Positions 52,082-61,990 of a DNA stretch of 64,000 nt are shown one piece after another (the first letter of the stretch is position 1; each line of letters begins with the position of its first letter). The notes under the pieces were generated by a model. That model was not told the origin of the DNA. It did not search any database and saw only the letters and a program-made list of their open reading frames with translations. Source of the stretch: Flavobacteriaceae bacterium D16 (GTDB taxonomy: Bacteria; Bacteroidota; Bacteroidia; Flavobacteriales; Flavobacteriaceae); NCBI GenBank assembly GCA_021295155.1, contig JAJTJC010000036.1:310001-374000 (forward strand). The letters are read 5' to 3'. Both the position numbers and the translations under genes were made by a program.

Positions 52082-54865
52082 TTAAGGGTTTATCGTCCAG
52101 GATACGTAGAAAATAGATCCTACAGCTCCTGTACCTACAGCAGAGAAATATTCCTGTCCCAAAATGTTAGATCCCCCTGCCTTGAAAATTGATTTAATAC
52201 TAGGCACTGCATAGTTGATCTGGGCATCCAGAACACTATAAGACGGGATTTGTCCATCGGCAAAAGTAGCCTGCCAGAAGTAAGTGTCGCTCCAGCGGTA
52301 GTTTACATTAAATCCAAAGTTCTCGAACAGGGCCGCGTTTCCAAATGAGGCCTTCACCTTGTGATTAGGAGTGTTGAAGTTTGTTCGGAAATCGGGAAAT
52401 GCTGCCTGGTCAAAATCTAGATCAGCATAGGTATAATTTACACCAATATCATAATTTCCAAAGATCTTGGCATCCACACCAATTGTTGCACCATAGGAAT
52501 CAATGTCCACCAGGGCGTTGGTATAGGTCTGATAGGCCTGGAAATCATTATTTTGCAATGCTAGCAATGATAGGGAATTGTCACCTACCTGCCCATAAAA
52601 GGGAACCAATACCGTAGTCTGGGAAATGAAATTCTCATAACGGTTCCAATAGGCGCTCAAGTCTATAACCACTTTTCCAAATTGTGCCCGGTAACCTGCC
52701 TCTACAGCGGTGATTTCTTCCGGCTGCACCAGTGGTGTGTCAAACTCACTGTTTGGATTTGTATTTACCGGAGCCTGTGGCGCTCCTGCACTAACAGATG
52801 CTAAAGAGAAAGCGTTATCATATGCCGACCTGCCTATGACACTCACATTCGTTAAACCAGTAAGGGTCTGTCCTGCAGCTGAAAGGGCAAAGTTCCTGAC
52901 ATCCCGGTCCAGGTTATCCGGGGCCGATCCCACGAGAATAGCCCTACCCGCATCTAAGCCTATGAAAAGATCCTGTGTTGTGGGGTTCCGGAATCCCTGC
53001 TGGTAAGAGACCCTGAAGTTTTGTTTTTTATCAGCTCCAGCCGTATACACGAAGGAAACCCTTGGCGATACAAAACCGTCGAAGAACTCATTCTTGTCAT
53101 AACGCAGGGATCCTGTAAACTTCAAACGCTCATCCATCATTTTTTTCTGTACCTGCATATAGGCTCCATATTCATTGTAGGAAATAGGACCGTCCAAATC
53201 TGTAAAAATAGTCCCTTGAGAATTCAGTTCATATTCCCTAAATGAACCTCCTATCTGAATATCGGCAAAATCGCCGGTGAGATAGCTGAAATTATAGTTT
53301 GCATCTACATGTCGGAACTTGGTGTTGTCAATAAATTTCGCCCCTGTTGTCAGGTTACCATCCGCAATAATACGGTTGAACGTACTCTGAAAGGCTGGCG
53401 TTCCAGGAATCAAGCGGCCGGTATCAGCTGCCTGCCTGGCTAATGCATGCGAAGTTGTCTCATCCAGTGGATTTCCTGTTCCAATACCCAGACGCGCCCC
53501 AATATAGGTTGCAGCATAATCGCCAAACCAGTCATTGTCGGATTTCCATGCCCGGTTTACGTTAAGGGCAGCAAAGCGGGTATCATAGGAATCCCCGGAA
53601 TTTTCAGAAGTGATATATCCCCTTAGGAAGAAGTTGTTGTTCCGGATCTCTATTTTGTGTTGCTGCAATATGAAATTTCGTATGGCATAGCGGCTGGCCC
53701 CCTGGTAAATGGTATTTCCCCTACCTACACGGCCGTTGTAAATTATTTCGAAATCATCGGCAAAGGGACGGAAGTAAACAGAAAAATCAGTCTTTACACT
53801 TTCTGCACCGTAATCGATCAAATCCCTTTCGTCATATCCTGTACGAGAAACATCCGCAGAACCAATTGTGCCTGAAGGCAGCCCTCCTGCCAATGCGTCG
53901 AAATCAAGAGGAACGGTAAAGTCATCTCCATAAACGTTAAGTCCGTCATAGGCAGGATTCGAGCGATCGGCACCAGGTCTAAAAATGTCCTCCCTGCTAT
54001 TAGCATGCCAGTCTTCCCCGCTTAGGTAAGAGAAGTTAGCCTTAATAGCAAATTTATCACTGAAGGCATGTGCAGCACGCACTCCAAAGTCGTAATAACT
54101 ATTATCGCCTGCAGCTTCCTGGGAAGTAATCCCGGTTTTAAAATATGCGCTTATGCCCTGAAAGTCAAATGGGCTTTTACTTCTCATGAAAAGAATTCCG
54201 TTAAAGGCACCTGCCCCATAGAGTGCAGAAGATGCACCAGGAAGGATTTCCACGCTTTGCACTTCCAATTCGGACATCCCCACCAGGTTTCCCAGTACAA
54301 AGTTTAGCCCTGGGGCGGTATTATCCATCCCGTCTACCAATTGCATAAACCGCGTATTCGCAAAGGTTGCGAAACCACGGGTATTGACCGACTGGAAGGT
54401 TAAACTGTTGGTGTTGATATCAACCCCCTTGAGGTTTTGCAGCCCGTCATAGAAGGAGGCTGCCGTAGTATTTTTTATTTCCTTAAGACCAAATCGTTCA
54501 ATAGATACCGGTGATTCAAAAACCCGTTCCGGCGTACGCGAAGCCCCGATAACTACCTCATCCAGGCTGGTGGCGCTAAAATCAAGCCCAATCCTCAAAT
54601 CATCACTTGCTTCCGTAACAGCAACCGTTCGTGAGGCATAGCCAGTATAGGAAACCACGATATTAAAAGGAGTGGTTGATGGTGCTTGCAGCGTAAATTT
54701 TCCATCAAAATTAGTAGTTGTTCCCGTCGTGGTTCCTTCAACAAGGATAGTTGCTCCAATAAGTGGTTCACCTGTTTCGCTATCCACAACACTTCCGCCG
54801 ATTTGCGTTTGAGAATACGCAAAAAACCCCATAAACAATAGGGTTCCTAGAATCAATCTTTTCAT
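52082..54865 (-). CDS. TonB-dependent receptor with CarboxypepD-like domain
   Basis: A 927-residue outer-membrane receptor. It has a signal peptide (MKRLILGTLLFMGFFAYSQ), a CarboxypepD-regulatory-like domain (about 20-95, IGGSVVDSETGEPLIGATI), a plug (about 110-230, with VNTRGFATFANTRFMQLVDG) and a large barrel. It has no SusD partner here, so it is not a clear glycan importer. The substrate is unknown. Monocistronic between glmS and atpD with its own terminator. Confidence 0.92.
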   Translation of the reverse strand: MKRLILGTLLFMGFFAYSQTQIGGSVVDSETGEPLIGATILVEGTTTGTTTNFDGKFTLQAPSTTPFNIVVSYTGYASRTVAVTEASDDLRIGLDFSATSLDEVVIGASRTPERVFESPVSIERFGLKEIKNTTAASFYDGLQNLKGVDINTNSLTFQSVNTRGFATFANTRFMQLVDGMDNTAPGLNFVLGNLVGMSELEVQSVEILPGASSALYGAGAFNGILFMRSKSPFDFQGISAYFKTGITSQEAAGDNSYYDFGVRAAHAFSDKFAIKANFSYLSGEDWHANSREDIFRPGADRSNPAYDGLNVYGDDFTVPLDFDALAGGLPSGTIGSADVSRTGYDERDLIDYGAESVKTDFSVYFRPFADDFEIIYNGRVGRGNTIYQGASRYAIRNFILQQHKIEIRNNNFFLRGYITSENSGDSYDTRFAALNVNRAWKSDNDWFGDYAATYIGARLGIGTGNPLDETTSHALARQAADTGRLIPGTPAFQSTFNRIIADGNLTTGAKFIDNTKFRHVDANYNFSYLTGDFADIQIGGSFREYELNSQGTIFTDLDGPISYNEYGAYMQVQKKMMDERLKFTGSLRYDKNEFFDGFVSPRVSFVYTAGADKKQNFRVSYQQGFRNPTTQDLFIGLDAGRAILVGSAPDNLDRDVRNFALSAAGQTLTGLTNVSVIGRSAYDNAFSLASVSAGAPQAPVNTNPNSEFDTPLVQPEEITAVEAGYRAQFGKVVIDLSAYWNRYENFISQTTVLVPFYGQVGDNSLSLLALQNNDFQAYQTYTNALVDIDSYGATIGVDAKIFGNYDIGVNYTYADLDFDQAAFPDFRTNFNTPNHKVKASFGNAALFENFGFNVNYRWSDTYFWQATFADGQIPSYSVLDAQINYAVPSIKSIFKAGGSNILGQEYFSAVGTGAVGSIFYVSWTINP

Positions 54866-55040
54866 TCGTCTACTGAGTTAATTAGTTTAGTTTAACCAGC
54901 AAGATACTCATTTTTTTGCATGAGAATTGCAAATCCGCAAAAAGTAAGGGGTGTTGTTTCTAAATATACAATTTAAGTGCCTGAATAATTGGGACTTGAT
55001 AATTAGGTGGGGGGGTGATGTTCAAACCAAAACACACCGC

Positions 55041-55066
55041 TTCTTACAGGGTAATTCCTGTAAGAA
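55041..55066 (-). terminator. Hairpin downstream of glmS
   Basis: TTCTTACAGG (55041-55050), loop of 6, CCTGTAAGAA (55057-55066). It lies right after the glmS stop but is not followed by a clear T-run, so it is a weak terminator or mRNA-stabilising hairpin. The rest of the gap to 54866 shows nothing more. Confidence 0.5.
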
Positions 55067-55087
55067 AAGTTGAAATGTTAAGTATTC

Positions 55088-56935
55088 TTATTCTACGGTA
55101 ACCGACTTGGCCAGGTTTCTGGGTTGGTCTACATTACAACCCCGCATAACAGCAATATGGTAGGACAATAACTGTAAAGGGATGGTGGTCAATAATGGGC
55201 TCAGACTCTCAAAAGTCTCCGGGATCTCAATTACATGGTCTGCGAGTTCGCGAACTTGCTCATCGCCTTCTGTTACTATGGCAATAATCTTTCCGCTTCT
55301 GGATTTGATCTCCTGAATATTGCTTACCACCTTTTCATAATGACCTTTTCTGGTAGCAATCACGATTACAGGCATTTGCTCATCGATCAGGGCAATGGGA
55401 CCGTGTTTCATTTCCGCAGCCGGATAGCCTTCTGCGTGGATATAACTGATCTCTTTGAGTTTTAATGCTCCCTCGAGTGCCACGGGGAAATTGTATCCCC
55501 TACCCAGGTATAAACAATTGTCAGAATCCTTGTAAGACTCAGCAATAATTTCCACCAGTGGGTTTCCTTCAAGGGTCTTTTCTACCTTGGAAGGAATACC
55601 TTCGAGCTCAATAAGGTATTGATGGAACTGCTCTTCAGAAAGTTCTCCTTTCTCCTTGGCAAGTTTTAAAGCAAGTAATGTCAGTACGGTAATCTGAGTG
55701 GTAAAGGCTTTTGTAGAAGCCACCCCTATTTCAGGGCCAGCATGGGTATAAGCACCGGCATGAGTTTCTCTGGCAATGGAAGATCCTACCACATTACACA
55801 CCCCAAAAACAAAGGCACCGTTATCTTTTGCGAGTTTTATTGCAGCAAGGGTATCTGCCGTTTCACCGGACTGGGAAATCGCAATCACCACGTCATTTTC
55901 CGTAATTACAGGGTTTCTGTACCGGAATTCCGAAGCATATTCTACTTCGACCGGAATCCTGGCGAGATCTTCAAATATGTACTCGGCAACAAGGCCTGCA
56001 TGCCATGAAGTTCCACAGGCAACAATAATAATACGGTTAGCATTGAGAAATCTTTCCAGATTCTGGTCCAAACCAGACATTTTAATAATCCCTTGATTTA
56101 CAAGCATCCTCCCTCTGTAAGTATCCTGTATAGCTCTGGGCTGCTCGTAGATTTCTTTCAGCATGAAGTGGTCATACCCTCCTTTTTCGATCTCTTCAAT
56201 ATTCATTTGCAATTCCTGTATCATGGGATAGGTAATTGCATCATCCTGAATTTTTCGCAGTTTGATTTCTTTCCCAAGACGTACCACAGCCATCTCTCCA
56301 TCCTCCAGATATACGGCATTCTTGGTAAATTCAATAAAAGGAGAAGCGTCCGATGCAATAAAGAATTCATCTTCGCCAACTCCAATCGCTAAGGGACTCC
56401 CTAGTCTTGCTACAACAATTTCGTCTGGCTTTTGCTTGTCAAATACAGCAATTGCATAAGCTCCAACAACCTGGTTAAGGGCCATTTGAACAGCCTTGCC
56501 CAACTTTACCCCTTCTTGTTTTTTTACTTCCTCTATCAGGTTAACCAATACCTCGGTATCAGTATCCGAATCGAAGTGATAACCCCTGTTCGTAAGCTCC
56601 TGCTTAATAGATCCGTAATTCTCAATTATTCCGTTGTGGATAATTACCAGGTCTCCGGAATTAGAGTAATGCGGGTGAGAATTTACATCATTAGGTACTC
56701 CGTGAGTTGCCCATCTTGTATGGCCAATTCCAAGGTATCCGGCAAGGGATATGGTATTTTCAGAAATATTCTTGAGATCCTCAACCTTCCCTTTTGTTTT
56801 GGACATATTTATCTCACTACCGTCATAAAGAGCGATCCCGGCACTATCATAGCCCCGGTATTCAAGTCTTTGTAATCCCTTAATTATAATAGGATATGCA
56901 TCTCTATGACCAATATAACCAACTATGCCACACAT
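55088..56935 (-). CDS. glmS: Glucosamine-6-phosphate synthase (isomerizing)
   Basis: A 615-residue enzyme making glucosamine-6-phosphate from fructose-6-phosphate and glutamine for cell-wall synthesis. The N-terminal glutaminase domain begins MCGIVGYIG with nucleophile Cys2 and contains GIGHTRWATHG. Two SIS domains follow (SQSGETADT, STKAFTTQ), and the C-terminus NLAKSVTVE is the family standard. Confidence 0.98.
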   Translation of the reverse strand: MCGIVGYIGHRDAYPIIIKGLQRLEYRGYDSAGIALYDGSEINMSKTKGKVEDLKNISENTISLAGYLGIGHTRWATHGVPNDVNSHPHYSNSGDLVIIHNGIIENYGSIKQELTNRGYHFDSDTDTEVLVNLIEEVKKQEGVKLGKAVQMALNQVVGAYAIAVFDKQKPDEIVVARLGSPLAIGVGEDEFFIASDASPFIEFTKNAVYLEDGEMAVVRLGKEIKLRKIQDDAITYPMIQELQMNIEEIEKGGYDHFMLKEIYEQPRAIQDTYRGRMLVNQGIIKMSGLDQNLERFLNANRIIIVACGTSWHAGLVAEYIFEDLARIPVEVEYASEFRYRNPVITENDVVIAISQSGETADTLAAIKLAKDNGAFVFGVCNVVGSSIARETHAGAYTHAGPEIGVASTKAFTTQITVLTLLALKLAKEKGELSEEQFHQYLIELEGIPSKVEKTLEGNPLVEIIAESYKDSDNCLYLGRGYNFPVALEGALKLKEISYIHAEGYPAAEMKHGPIALIDEQMPVIVIATRKGHYEKVVSNIQEIKSRSGKIIAIVTEGDEQVRELADHVIEIPETFESLSPLLTTIPLQLLSYHIAVMRGCNVDQPRNLAKSVTVE

Positions 56936-57041
56936 ATGTTTTCAGATTATTTACTTGATAAAGTTACTGTTTGAATACATTCCCTGCCAATATATCGTTC
57001 AGATAACGCAAATCTTCTACGATTGGTATCCATGTTCCGAT

Positions 57042-58853
57042 TTAGTTGGTCTCAGTGTAGAAAATTTCGAGTTTTAACTTACGATCTTCTGTTTCCGGAA
57101 CATTACTCCCAATTAAGATTGTTCCCAGCGGACTGATATTACTACTTACAGGAATTCTTTTCTCTACCATTCCCGGGAGGATGGTGTTTGAAGTGCCTGT
57201 AAATCGAATATCCGAAGTCATCATCAAACCAAGAGTTGCATTTGTAGAGTCGCGTACAATTATATTATTAAGGTATTCGGTAATGCGAACCGTATATTTT
57301 AGGCCCTTATCATCTTCCTCTTCAAGGAAACCATCGTAGGTCAGATACAGTCCAAAAGCCGACTGAGATACCGAATTTTCCGTTTGCTCATTGAAAAGGG
57401 GTTGATTTGTCTCGGCATTATACAAGTAGAGCCTTGGTGGTTCAGGAACACCCCCTACATTATCCAGGGCCTCCCGGTCTACATAAAAAACAAGATTAGC
57501 TTCATTGATCACCCAATTGTTGGCCTTAATCTGATTAATGGCGTCTTCCCCATTATTTTCATCAAATAGCCTGACCTCAGCATAAGACCCCCCTCCTGCT
57601 TTGAGGTAAATTCTGGAAGCGTTTTGCCCGGAGTCCATCTCATCAAGGATGTTTGGCGGGAAAGGTTCATTAACAAGCGTATTGACGGCATTGCCATTGA
57701 TTGGAGTAAAATTGGTGCCCCCGGTTATCAGGCCTAACTCATAAGTCCTCTCCTCGCGTGCAATTTCACCGTCATTAACAACGTCATACTCATATTCTAT
57801 GGTTATACGTGCATTGGTAAAGTTTAAAAGGAGCATGATGTCATCATCGGTACCAATTGAGAAATTAAACCCCCTAATAAAGTCATTGAAATTAGAGCTA
57901 CTTACCAATTCAGGTTGCCCCTCTTTATCAATTATATTTTCTTGAAAAAAATCAGGATCAAGAGAAACCTGTACTCCTGGTTGCAGGCGTTCATCTACTA
58001 ATTCGGATTCATTCACATCCGTGGTTTCGGGGTCATCTTCCTGAAAGGTGATAAATTCCTCGTCACTTATCTGTACCTGTCCTTCAAATAACACTTCAGA
58101 AACAAAAGTTGGGGCAAATTCCTGACTAGAATAGTATTCCTGAGCCTCCAAAAAACCGAAATCCGGGTCAAGGTCTCTAAGGAAATAGGTAGATCTTTCA
58201 ATTTTTAGGGTAAACGGTGTTGAGCGGTCTCCATAGATGCTGTCGAGATCTACCTTTCTTGGAAATACGTTTGCCAGGGTTTGTTCATCCACGTCGTCGA
58301 GTATACCATCACCATCGGTATCATCGTCTAATGGATTAAGACCTGCAATGCGTTCCTGGTTATCTGTTAAGCCGTCACCATCAGAATCACTATTAGGATC
58401 ATTAGGATCCTCATCAAATATGTTGGGTACCCCATCCTGGTCTAAATCAGAATTGCTGTTCTGTAAATAGGGGATATAGAAAGTAACCGCTGTTACGGTT
58501 TCATTCTCTGGAATTGCGGGAATTGCATCGTCCGGATTAGGGTTGTCCTCTGATGACTGACTATATTCTCCAAATATGGGGTTGCCACTAGCTAAGGAGA
58601 CCTGTGAATTAACACTGGCTGAAGTCTTACCATAAATTGGATCATTGTAATTTCCCAGCTGATAGATAGGCAACTTATTGGTTGGGATTGCTTCGATCTT
58701 TTTATTATAGGCAAAAACATCAAAAACAGCTTTGTCAGTAACAAACGGTTCTCCGCCAATAACTCCTTCCCCCGGGGTTATCAGATCCTCTTCACATGCT
58801 AAAAAGACCAATAAGAAAACCCCTCCGATTAAGGTAAGCACATTCTTTCTCAT
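57042..58853 (-). CDS. DUF4270 lipoprotein with inserted thrombospondin type 3 repeats
   Basis: A 603-residue predicted lipoprotein (lipobox FLAC, Cys20) of the DUF4270 family of Bacteroidota. ATG 58853 is chosen over an upstream TTG. Residues 137-190 contain Asp-rich calcium-binding TSP3 repeats (DLDQDGVPN, DSDGDGLTDNQE, DTDGDGILDDVDE) between two beta-rich parts of the DUF4270 domain. It is probably exposed at the cell surface. It starts 17 bp after the GT5-like gene, so the two are co-transcribed. Confidence 0.88.
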   Translation of the reverse strand: MRKNVLTLIGGVFLLVFLACEEDLITPGEGVIGGEPFVTDKAVFDVFAYNKKIEAIPTNKLPIYQLGNYNDPIYGKTSASVNSQVSLASGNPIFGEYSQSSEDNPNPDDAIPAIPENETVTAVTFYIPYLQNSNSDLDQDGVPNIFDEDPNDPNSDSDGDGLTDNQERIAGLNPLDDDTDGDGILDDVDEQTLANVFPRKVDLDSIYGDRSTPFTLKIERSTYFLRDLDPDFGFLEAQEYYSSQEFAPTFVSEVLFEGQVQISDEEFITFQEDDPETTDVNESELVDERLQPGVQVSLDPDFFQENIIDKEGQPELVSSSNFNDFIRGFNFSIGTDDDIMLLLNFTNARITIEYEYDVVNDGEIAREERTYELGLITGGTNFTPINGNAVNTLVNEPFPPNILDEMDSGQNASRIYLKAGGGSYAEVRLFDENNGEDAINQIKANNWVINEANLVFYVDREALDNVGGVPEPPRLYLYNAETNQPLFNEQTENSVSQSAFGLYLTYDGFLEEEDDKGLKYTVRITEYLNNIIVRDSTNATLGLMMTSDIRFTGTSNTILPGMVEKRIPVSSNISPLGTILIGSNVPETEDRKLKLEIFYTETN

Positions 58854-58870
58854 ACTCAATCGCTTCAATG

Positions 58871-59680
58871 CTAATTTAATACTTCTGTAGTGTAAAACTG
58901 CGTATAAGCCTCTTCAAATTCCTGTATTGAAACGTACGGTAAGGTGGGTATTTGTAGCTTTTCCACATGAGCCATTACTTCTTCAGGAATTTCTTCTGAG
59001 GCTAAAATAACGGCATCGGAGTAATCGACTGCTACTTTTAACAAATTATTATAGGAAGCCTTTTCCAAAGTGGCAAGGCTTTCTGCGTCAATGCCGTCAT
59101 ATGCTATTTTACTTTGCATACTTGCATCAAGTTCTCCTTCAAAACCCCTTCCATAAATGGAAGTTACAATTTTGCTATCTGCAAAGATGGGCTCATCCGA
59201 ATAGAACTTCCGCAGATAGAGGGGTAAAAGAGAAGCCATCCAGCCATGAACATGTATAATATCCGGAGACCAATTGAGCTTCTTAACAGTTTCCACCACT
59301 CCTTTGGCAAAGAAAATGGCTCTTTCGTCATTATCAGGAAATAAATTGCCCTCCGCATCTGTGAATGTAGCTTTACGCTTAAAATATTCCTCGTTATCGA
59401 TAAAATAAACCTGGATTCTCTCCCTGGGTATAGAGGCCACCTTTATTATTAGGGGCATATCCAGGTCATTGATAACCAAATTCATTCCAGATAAGCGAAT
59501 TACTTCGTGGAGTTGGTGCCTGCGTTCATTAATGTTTCCATACCTCGGCATAAAAATCCGAATCTGGCCCCCGCTGCTGTTAACCATCCTTGGGGCTTCA
59601 TAAGACATTAAAGAAACTTCATTCTCGGGTAAATAGGGTACTAATTCAGAAGATACAAACAATATCTTTTTACCATTCAT
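58871..59680 (-). CDS. Single-domain glycogen/starch synthase-like (GT5) protein
   Basis: A 269-residue protein matching only the N-terminal catalytic half of GT5 glycogen synthase: KILFVSSELVPY at the start, GGQIRIFMPRYG, then WSPDIIHVHGWMASLLPLYL. The C-terminal ADP-glucose-binding Rossmann domain is absent, and the frame is intact with no trace of it downstream. A complete glycogen synthase is near 480 residues. It has a -7 box TAATTTTG at 59724-59717 and is divergent from panC. The activity is uncertain. Confidence 0.85.
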   Translation of the reverse strand: MNGKKILFVSSELVPYLPENEVSLMSYEAPRMVNSSGGQIRIFMPRYGNINERRHQLHEVIRLSGMNLVINDLDMPLIIKVASIPRERIQVYFIDNEEYFKRKATFTDAEGNLFPDNDERAIFFAKGVVETVKKLNWSPDIIHVHGWMASLLPLYLRKFYSDEPIFADSKIVTSIYGRGFEGELDASMQSKIAYDGIDAESLATLEKASYNNLLKVAVDYSDAVILASEEIPEEVMAHVEKLQIPTLPYVSIQEFEEAYTQFYTTEVLN

Positions 59681-59716
59681 ACAAGTAGTATTTCGGTTAT
59701 CGAAGAAACGTAGCTG

Positions 59717-59763
59717 CAAAATTACAAAAATTATGTAGAATACCTGTAATTATAGTAAGTTTG
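59717..59763. promoter_or_regulatory. Divergent promoters for GT5-like gene and panC
   Basis: Minus-strand TAATTTTG (59724-59717) for the GT5-like gene and plus-strand TAAGTTTG (59756-59763) for panC, both exact TAnnTTTG matches within the 102-bp gap. Confidence 0.55.
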
Positions 59764-59782
59764 CACGCCCTTAACTGGAGAT

Positions 59783-60631
59783 ATGACTGCGATTTATACT
59801 CGTGCTGAACTTCGAAACTTCCTCGAGGCCGAAAAGGCTCAAAGTAGGCAGATAGGATTAGTACCCACTATGGGAGCCCTGCACCAGGGTCACCTGAGCC
59901 TTGTTGAAAAGGCTATTCAGGAGAATGATCGTGTTATTGTAAGCATATTTGTTAACCCTACTCAATTTAATAACCAGGATGACCTGGATACATATCCCCA
60001 AAACCTGGAAGCCGATCTGGACCTATTAAAACCATTCCTTCCCAAAGTTGTGGTTTTTGCCCCTTCGATTGAGGAAATGTATACCGATCGGGTAAAAGCT
60101 GAGAATTATGACCTGGGCGGTCTAGATCATGTAATGGAAGGGGCTCACCGTAAAGGCCATTTTGAAGGGGTAGCAACCATTGTGGAAACATTACTCAGAA
60201 CCACCTCCCCAGACAGGGCCTATTTTGGAGAAAAGGATTACCAGCAATTACTAATTATTAAAAAACTCATTAGAGATAAAGGGCTGGATGTAACTATCTG
60301 TCACTGCCCTATTGTCAGAGAACCCAATGGACTGGCGATGAGTTCCCGTAATTCACGCCTGCCAAAACGACTTAGAGAGCGGGCCGGAATCATTTTCAAT
60401 ACGCTACAGTCTGCCAAGAAGCAATTTGGCACAAAAAGTGTAACTAATATTGAGGAATGGGTGGAGGAGGTTTTTAGAAATGAGCCGGATTTTGAACTGG
60501 AATATTTTTCCATATCCGACGCCAATACCCTGATTCCCGTTGATCAAAAACATATAAATAAAGAATACAGGGCTTTTATAGCCGTTTATGCCGGAGATAC
60601 CAGGCTAATCGATAACCTTGCCCTGAATTGA
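59783..60631 (+). CDS. panC: Pantothenate synthetase
   Basis: A 282-residue enzyme that joins pantoate and beta-alanine using ATP. Motifs VPTMGALHQGHLSLV with the HxGH nucleotide site, FVNPTQF, FGEKDYQQL and the KMSKS-like AMSSRN are visible. panD follows 13 bp later, providing the beta-alanine. Confidence 0.98.
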   Translation: MTAIYTRAELRNFLEAEKAQSRQIGLVPTMGALHQGHLSLVEKAIQENDRVIVSIFVNPTQFNNQDDLDTYPQNLEADLDLLKPFLPKVVVFAPSIEEMYTDRVKAENYDLGGLDHVMEGAHRKGHFEGVATIVETLLRTTSPDRAYFGEKDYQQLLIIKKLIRDKGLDVTICHCPIVREPNGLAMSSRNSRLPKRLRERAGIIFNTLQSAKKQFGTKSVTNIEEWVEEVFRNEPDFELEYFSISDANTLIPVDQKHINKEYRAFIAVYAGDTRLIDNLALN

Positions 60632-60644
60632 TTAATTTTGTCCG

Positions 60645-60995
60645 ATGCAAGTAGAAGTTGTTAAATCGAAAATACACCGGGTCCGCGTTACAGGAGCGGA
60701 TCTCAACTATATTGGAAGTATCACTATTGATGAAGACCTTATGGATGCTGCTAACATCATAAGAGGTGAAAAAATTCAGGTAGTTAATAACAATAATGGC
60801 GAACGACTGGAAACCTATGTTATTCCAGGACCAAGGGGAAGTGGTGAGTTAACCTTAAATGGAGCCGCTGCCAGAAAAGTTGCAGTGGGAGACATACTCA
60901 TCCTTATTACGTATGCCCGGATGGATATTGAAGAAGCCAGATCCTTCAATCCGGCCCTTGTCTTCCCCAATGAAGAGACCAATCTTTTACAATAA
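60645..60995 (+). CDS. panD: Aspartate 1-decarboxylase
   Basis: A 116-residue pyruvoyl enzyme making beta-alanine. The self-cleavage site is Gly24-Ser25 in [17 protein letters not shown]; Ser25 becomes the pyruvoyl group. The [13 protein letters not shown] start and [12 protein letters not shown] blocks fit. In operon with panC. Confidence 0.97.
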   Translation: MQVEVVKSKIHRVRVTGADLNYIGSITIDEDLMDAANIIRGEKIQVVNNNNGERLETYVIPGPRGSGELTLNGAAARKVAVGDILILITYARMDIEEARSFNPALVFPNEETNLLQ

Positions 60996-60997
60996 TT

Positions 60998-61963
60998 TTG
61001 AACAAAAACCTGGTCAGACTTCTTAAAACCATTCTCCCAATAGGCTTTGGCCTTTTTTTGGTCTGGTACTCTTACGCCGTTACCTCAGAAGAAGATCGCA
61101 GACAAATCATTAAATATATTGGTGAGGCAGACCTTTTGTGGGTGAGCTTATCCATAATCATCGGCATACTCAGCCATATATCCCGTGCTGTGCGATGGAA
61201 TTACCTCTTGGCTCCTCTGGGGTATAAGCCAAAAATTATCAATAATATCCTGATAATACTTATGGCGTATTTCACTAATCTGGGAATTCCCAGATCCGGG
61301 GAAGTCCTAAGAGCAACAGCCCTGGCAAGTTATGAAAACGTGCCTTTTCAAAAGGGATTTGGAACCATAGTGACGGAAAGGGTTATAGACCTGCTCATGC
61401 TGTTTTTGGTAATATCTTTTGCCTTATTTTCTCAAACCGATATTATTATGGGCTATTTGAAAGATCATGGCCTTGGAATGGGTACCACTCTGGCTGTTGT
61501 GGGGGTGGGTATACTGGGCATGTTTATCTTCCTGGCCTTTATGAGAAGATCCTCCTCTCGATTAGCCATCAAGCTCAAGGATTTTGTAAAGGGCTTACTC
61601 GATGGGGTATTGAGTATTTTTAAAATGGAAAAAAAGTGGCCCTTTGTCTTTCATACCCTTTTTATTTGGGCTGCTTATGTCTTTATGTTTTGGGTGATCA
61701 AATTTACGGTCGCAGAAACCGTTTCCCTCAGCTTCGGAGAATTGCTGGTGGCTTTTGTAGCCGGGGCGTTTGCGATGTCTACGACCAATGGCGGTATCGG
61801 ATTGTATCCTATTGCTGTCAGCGCTTCCCTGGGTATTTTTGGCGTCAGTTCCGTTGGCGGAGATGCTTTTGGCTGGATCATGTGGATTGCCCAAACCTTG
61901 ATGATCGTTGTTTTTGGCGCAATATCCTTCCTGATCATACCGTTATTGAACAGGAACAGATAA
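60998..61963 (+). CDS. UPF0104/LPG-synthase-TM family membrane protein
   Basis: A 321-residue protein with about eight helices of the lysylphosphatidylglycerol-synthase transmembrane family without the lysyl-transferase domain. Typical blocks are SHISRAVRWNYLLAPLGYKP, NLGIPRSGEVLRATAL and GGIGLYPIAVSASLGIFG. The start is TTG 60998, 2 bp after the panD stop; the next ATG would remove conserved sequence. Co-transcription with panCD is likely, and the function is unknown. Confidence 0.88.
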   Translation: MNKNLVRLLKTILPIGFGLFLVWYSYAVTSEEDRRQIIKYIGEADLLWVSLSIIIGILSHISRAVRWNYLLAPLGYKPKIINNILIILMAYFTNLGIPRSGEVLRATALASYENVPFQKGFGTIVTERVIDLLMLFLVISFALFSQTDIIMGYLKDHGLGMGTTLAVVGVGILGMFIFLAFMRRSSSRLAIKLKDFVKGLLDGVLSIFKMEKKWPFVFHTLFIWAAYVFMFWVIKFTVAETVSLSFGELLVAFVAGAFAMSTTNGGIGLYPIAVSASLGIFGVSSVGGDAFGWIMWIAQTLMIVVFGAISFLIIPLLNRNR

Positions 61964-61990
61964 TCGATACTGTCCTTCTAAAAGCAACCC

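Noticed and set aside
52082-54865. Large TonB receptor as a SusC-type glycan importer
   Set aside because: There is no SusD-like gene next to it and no glycan-degrading cluster, so a SusC role is not supported.
58871-59680. GT5-like gene as a truncated pseudogene
   Set aside because: The frame is intact, has its own promoter box, a normal start and is followed by an operon partner; no decayed C-terminal half is present.
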